From Bacillota bacterium (GTDB taxonomy: Bacteria; Bacillota; Bacilli; Alicyclobacillales; SLC66), in contig JAJZZT010000059.1 in assembly GCA_021797415.1 (NCBI GenBank), positions 1-7,832 on the forward strand: a stretch of 7,832 bases of DNA, given 5' to 3'. The position numbers and the translations under genes were made by a program. The notes beneath the pieces were generated by a model that was not told where the DNA came from, ran no database searches, and saw only the letters and a program-made list of their open reading frames with translations. Shown piece by piece: positions 5,552-7,832 of this stretch (within the stretch, counting starts at the first letter, position 1; each line of letters begins with the position of its first letter).

Positions 5552-5579
5552 TCGCGACATGGTTGTCGGCTGTTGCGAC
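5551..5579 (+). other. Stem-loop at the 3' end of the XRE-cupin gene
   Basis: GTCGCGACA (5551-5559, starting on the last base of the stop codon) pairs with TGTTGCGAC (5571-5579), nine pairs including one G-U, with an 11-base loop. No T-tract follows, so it is not a standard terminator; it could stabilise the mRNA end. Confidence 0.4.
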
Positions 5580-5586
5580 GAAATAC

Positions 5587-5613
5587 AAAAAACGGCCCGT
5601 TTTCGCCAGGCCG
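5587..5613 (-). terminator. Rho-independent terminator after tRNA-Lys
   Basis: On the minus strand CGGCC (5609-5613) pairs with GGCCG (5593-5597) around an 11-base loop, followed by TTTTTT (5587-5592) and a further T-rich GTATTT. It lies about 55 bases past the tRNA-Lys 3' end. As no terminator is seen between purA and the tRNA, it may also end purA read-through transcripts. Confidence 0.7.
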
Positions 5614-5667
5614 CTCCGCGTCAGATCCTTTTTTGCATAAGAACCAAGCCGTCAGTCGTTTGTTCAA

Positions 5668-5740
5668 TGAGCCATGCTGGACTCGAACCAGCGACACCCT
5701 GATTAAAAGTCAGGTGCTCTACCGACTGAGCTAATGGCTC
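5668..5740 (-). tRNA. tRNA-Lys (anticodon TTT)
   Basis: The complement forms a complete 73-nt cloverleaf. The acceptor is GAGCCAT with ATGGCTC and discriminator A, the D stem is GCTC/GAGC, the anticodon stem CCTGA/TCAGG has loop CTTTTAA (anticodon TTT), and the T arm is GCTGG-TTCGAGT-CCAGC. CCA is not encoded, so it must be added after transcription. It lies 111 bases downstream of purA on the same strand and has its own promoter and terminator. Confidence 0.97.
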
Positions 5741-5760
5741 ACATCCTGAGTACGACTGAC

Positions 5761-5790
5761 ACTATAGCATGTCAGAATACGCGGACGCAA
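5761..5790 (-). promoter_or_regulatory. tRNA-Lys promoter
   Basis: On the minus strand TTGCGT (5785-5790) and TATAGT (5761-5766) are 18 bases apart, with the -10 ending about 20 bases before the mature tRNA. A 6-bp inverted repeat, CTGACA/TGTCAG (5756-5775), brackets the -10. Confidence 0.55.
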
Positions 5791-5851
5791 CCCACCACCA
5801 GCGGCTTCACACCCCGCGGCCCTCACCGCCGTAAGCCAGCCTGACGCGACA

Positions 5852-7135
5852 TCACATAACCCGCTTGACTTCGACGATCTGCTCCCGCTCCGCTCCCGTC
5901 CCGAAGAGCAGCAGGGGCGCTCCGGTCAACTCCGCAATCCGCGACAGATAGCGTCGCGCCTGTTCAGGAAGGTCATCAAAGGAGCGTGCGCCGCTGATGT
6001 CCTCCCGCCACCCGGGGAAAGTCTCATAGACCGGTTCACAGCGCGCCAGGGCCGAAATATTGGCTGGAATGTGGCCGATGATCTCGCCGTTGAGGCGATA
6101 TCCGGAACAGATGCGCAACTCATCCATGCCGGTCAAAATGTCGAGTTTCGTGACCGCGATCCCGTCCAGCCCACTGACGCGCCGGGCGTGCCGCGTCACC
6201 ACCGCGTCAAACCAGCCCATGCGGCGCGGACGACCCGTCGTCACACCATACTCCTGCCCCGCCTTGCGCAATCTTTCAGCGGGCTCTTCCTCCATCTCCG
6301 TGACAAAAGGCCCCTCGCCCACGCGCGTCGTATATGCCTTGACGACTCCCACCACCGTTCCCACGCGCGTCGGCCCGATGCCCGCACCGATGCACACGCC
6401 GCCCGCAACCGGGTTCGACGCCGTGACATACGGGTACGTTCCGTGGTCAATGTCCAGCATGGTCGCCTGTGCACTCTCGAACAGGACATCTTCTCCCATC
6501 GTCAGGGCCTCGTCGAGAACCACCGACGTATCCTTGACAAATTCCCGGATTCGCGGCGCCAATGCCAGGTACTCTGCGGCTATCCCGTCAAAACTCAACG
6601 GCCCAACACCGTAGTAGCGTTCGAACATACGGTTTTTTTCCTGTAAATTAAGCGCCAGTTTGCGTTTGAACTCGGTTTCATCCAGCAAATCCACCACACG
6701 GATCCCGATGCGCGCCGCCTTGTCCATATAGGCGGGCCCGATTCCCTTGCGCGTCGTTCCAATCTTGTCGCTGCCCTTGCGATCCTCTTCCATTTCATCC
6801 ATGCGGATGTGATACGGCATGACGAGGTGCGCTCTGTCGCTGATCGCAAGCCGTGCCATGCTCCCCTGAAGCGACAGAATGTAATCAATCTCTTGCAGCA
6901 AAGCCCGCGGATCGACCACAACGCCGTTGCCGATCACGCACAGCTTGTCGGGGTACAATACTCCCGATGGAAGGAGGTGCAGATCAAACTTCTGCGTCCC
7001 GAGCTTGATCTGATGGCCCGCATTGTTGCCGCCCTGATAGCGAACGACGACCGAGGCCCGCTGCGCAAGATAATCCGTGACCTTCCCCTTGCCCTCATCG
7101 CCCCACTGCGTGCCCACAACAACCACTGTCGCCAT
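5852..7135 (-). CDS. purA: Adenylosuccinate synthetase
   Basis: PurA converts IMP, aspartate and GTP to adenylosuccinate, GDP and phosphate, the first committed step from IMP to AMP, in the cytoplasm as a homodimer. The protein is 427 residues (B. subtilis ~430) and aligns throughout. The GTP/catalytic loop is Q-W-G-D-E-G-K-G-K (10-18, Asp13), with catalytic His41, I-G-T-T-R-K-G-I-G-P-A-Y-M-D-K-A-A-R-I-G-I-R (125-146), IMP-binding Gln223, D-I-D-H-G-T-Y-P (228-235), the loop V-T-T-G-R-P-R-R (298-305) and the guanine-binding K-L-D (330-332). ATG 7135 is chosen: GGAGGAG lies just upstream, the family begins there, and the frame's 38-codon extension to 7249 runs through the promoter. Two oddities: Gln42 where the family has Thr after His41, and E-S-A-Q-A-T (220-225) where E-G-A-Q-G is usual. 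Confidence 0.97.
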   Translation of the reverse strand: MATVVVVGTQWGDEGKGKVTDYLAQRASVVVRYQGGNNAGHQIKLGTQKFDLHLLPSGVLYPDKLCVIGNGVVVDPRALLQEIDYILSLQGSMARLAISDRAHLVMPYHIRMDEMEEDRKGSDKIGTTRKGIGPAYMDKAARIGIRVVDLLDETEFKRKLALNLQEKNRMFERYYGVGPLSFDGIAAEYLALAPRIREFVKDTSVVLDEALTMGEDVLFESAQATMLDIDHGTYPYVTASNPVAGGVCIGAGIGPTRVGTVVGVVKAYTTRVGEGPFVTEMEEEPAERLRKAGQEYGVTTGRPRRMGWFDAVVTRHARRVSGLDGIAVTKLDILTGMDELRICSGYRLNGEIIGHIPANISALARCEPVYETFPGWREDISGARSFDDLPEQARRYLSRIAELTGAPLLLFGTGAEREQIVEVKRVM

Positions 7136-7220
7136 CCGCATCTCCTCCAACGAATCCCGGTTTGTCCGCATGCGACTGCATGATCGGCTGACCCATCGAC
7201 GCCCGCACCGTCCAGCGTTG

Positions 7221-7249
7221 AGTGTAACAACCGGCAATCCGCGTGTCAA
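7221..7249 (-). promoter_or_regulatory. Sigma-A-like promoter of purA
   Basis: On the minus strand TTGACA (7244-7249), a 17-base spacer and TACACT (7221-7226) form a near-consensus promoter. It implies a 5' leader of about 80 bases before the purA start. Confidence 0.8.
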
Positions 7250-7251
7250 CG

Positions 7252-7297
7252 AAAAAACTCGAACAATAATCTATATGATCGATTTATTGTTCGAGTT
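7252..7297 (-). terminator. Rho-independent terminator of the membrane-protein gene (same repeat as the PurBox pair)
   Basis: Read on the minus strand, a perfect 14-bp stem (7284-7297 with 7256-7269) with a 14-base loop ends in TTTTTT (7252-7257), 10 bases after the upstream gene's stop codon. The stem is AT-rich but long. Confidence 0.65.
7256..7297. promoter_or_regulatory. PurBox pair: probable PurR operator of purA
   Basis: AACTCGAACAAT (7256-7267) and its exact inverse ATTGTTCGAGTT (7286-7297) each match the B. subtilis PurBox (AWWWCGAACWWT, recalled from the PurR literature) at 11 of 12 positions. They are inverted and 18 bases apart, against 16-17 in known sites. They lie at roughly -43 to -84 from the expected purA start point, the distance seen for PurR control regions. 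PurR represses purine genes and is released by PRPP. Confidence 0.65.
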
Positions 7298-7307
7298 CCA
7301 TGGCCGG

Positions 7308-7775
7308 CTACCATACAAATAGAATTTCCGACGGATCGGTGACAATTCCTTGATACCGTCCCAACTGCGTCACAAGAGAACGCAATGGTGCGGAGGGATC
7401 CACTGGGTATTGGTTGAGATTAAACAGGGGTGGCCCGAACCACCAGGATTTTAAAACCACGTAATCACGCGCCTGGATCAGGACGCCATGGCGCAAAAAC
7501 GGCGGAATGTCGTAGACGACGGCAAACTTCGCCCAGAATGTCAGAGCTGCGAGAAAGATGAGCACTGTCGCCCCGACGCCAAGCCGCTTCATGATGCGGC
7601 GCGTCCGCAACATGGAGCGAAGTCGCAGGCGCTTGGCGCGGCGTCGCTGGCGATTGCGGCTCGTGGGTGGAATATCCGCCGGACGAGCGTATCGGTTGCG
7701 CGGCCACATGGACGGTTCGCGCAACCGGACGTGCAGCGGAGACAGCAGCCAATGCACGATGTGAATCGGCCGCAA
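7308..7775 (-). CDS. Hypothetical single-pass membrane protein, start uncertain
   Basis: I do not recognise this protein. As read from TTG 7775 it has 155 residues. Residues 1-62 are very rich in Arg with Pro, a single hydrophobic helix lies at about 66-87, and the last ~68 residues form a soluble tail. The basic stretch before the helix predicts an inside N-terminus and an outside C-terminal domain. The frame stays open to the window edge, so the gene may begin outside. No candidate start (TTG 7775, ATG at codons 23, 55 or 62) has a good ribosome-binding site; the ATG at codon 55 or 62 would give a compact ~95-residue membrane-anchored protein. It ends 10 bases before a good terminator, which supports a real gene. 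It lies upstream of purA on the same strand. Confidence 0.6.
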   Translation of the reverse strand: MRPIHIVHWLLSPLHVRLREPSMWPRNRYARPADIPPTSRNRQRRRAKRLRLRSMLRTRRIMKRLGVGATVLIFLAALTFWAKFAVVYDIPPFLRHGVLIQARDYVVLKSWWFGPPLFNLNQYPVDPSAPLRSLVTQLGRYQGIVTDPSEILFVW

Positions 7776-7832
7776 CCTTTCTTTCGGATGGCGCGTTTGT
7801 CTGGGAGGGATTGAACTGACCTCCCGCGTTGC

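Noticed and set aside
6060..6646. Plus-strand frames of 184 and 191 residues
   Set aside because: Antisense shadows of purA, which is unambiguous on the other strand.
7136..7249. 38-codon N-terminal extension of purA
   Set aside because: The extension covers the -10 and -35 of the purA promoter, and the family starts at Met 7135 just after a good ribosome-binding site.

Overview
This looks like a chromosomal window from a fairly GC-rich Bacillota (Firmicutes), possibly an Alicyclobacillus-type relative. The pointers are strong AGGAGG-type ribosome-binding sites, sigma-A-like promoters, tRNA genes without an encoded CCA, a Bacillus-like PurA, and a PurBox-like operator of the kind read by Bacillus subtilis PurR. 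The species assignment is inference.

Layout. Positions 1-2726 are accessory DNA. First comes a probable right end of an IS200/IS605-type (TnpB) element, then a small unknown ORF, then an antitoxin-first HicB/HicA toxin-antitoxin pair on the minus strand. Next, on the plus strand, is a decayed integrative element: an excisionase-like HTH protein, the first ~83 residues of a primase-polymerase (Prim-Pol) replication protein, and a tyrosine integrase. The integrase has lost its arm-binding N-terminus through a deletion that joins it to the Prim-Pol gene, and it is also frameshifted. The integrase points at the 3' end of a tRNA-Val(TAC) gene, the classic arrangement for an element integrated at a tRNA.

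Positions 2799-3212 hold no supported gene. From 3213 to 5551 is a small metabolic/regulatory group: a DODA-type extradiol dioxygenase preceded by a 48-residue C-terminal remnant of a DoxX membrane protein, a COG2085-type NADP-binding (F420H2:NADP oxidoreductase-like) reductase, and a divergent XRE-cupin regulator. A 15-bp palindrome sits on the reductase promoter, which suggests the XRE protein controls it.

From 5582 to 7300 is conserved housekeeping sequence on the minus strand: tRNA-Lys(TTT) with promoter and terminator, and purA (adenylosuccinate synthetase) with a clear TTGACA/TACACT promoter. Directly upstream of that promoter is a 14-bp inverted repeat that matches a PurBox pair and also has the form of a Rho-independent terminator for the gene before purA. 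The last ORF is a basic, single-pass membrane protein of unknown function that stays open to the window edge.

No CRISPR array, rRNA or complete defence system was seen apart from the HicBA module. The most useful observations are the wreckage of the integrative element, the dual-use PurBox/terminator repeat, and the repeats that probably act as operators.
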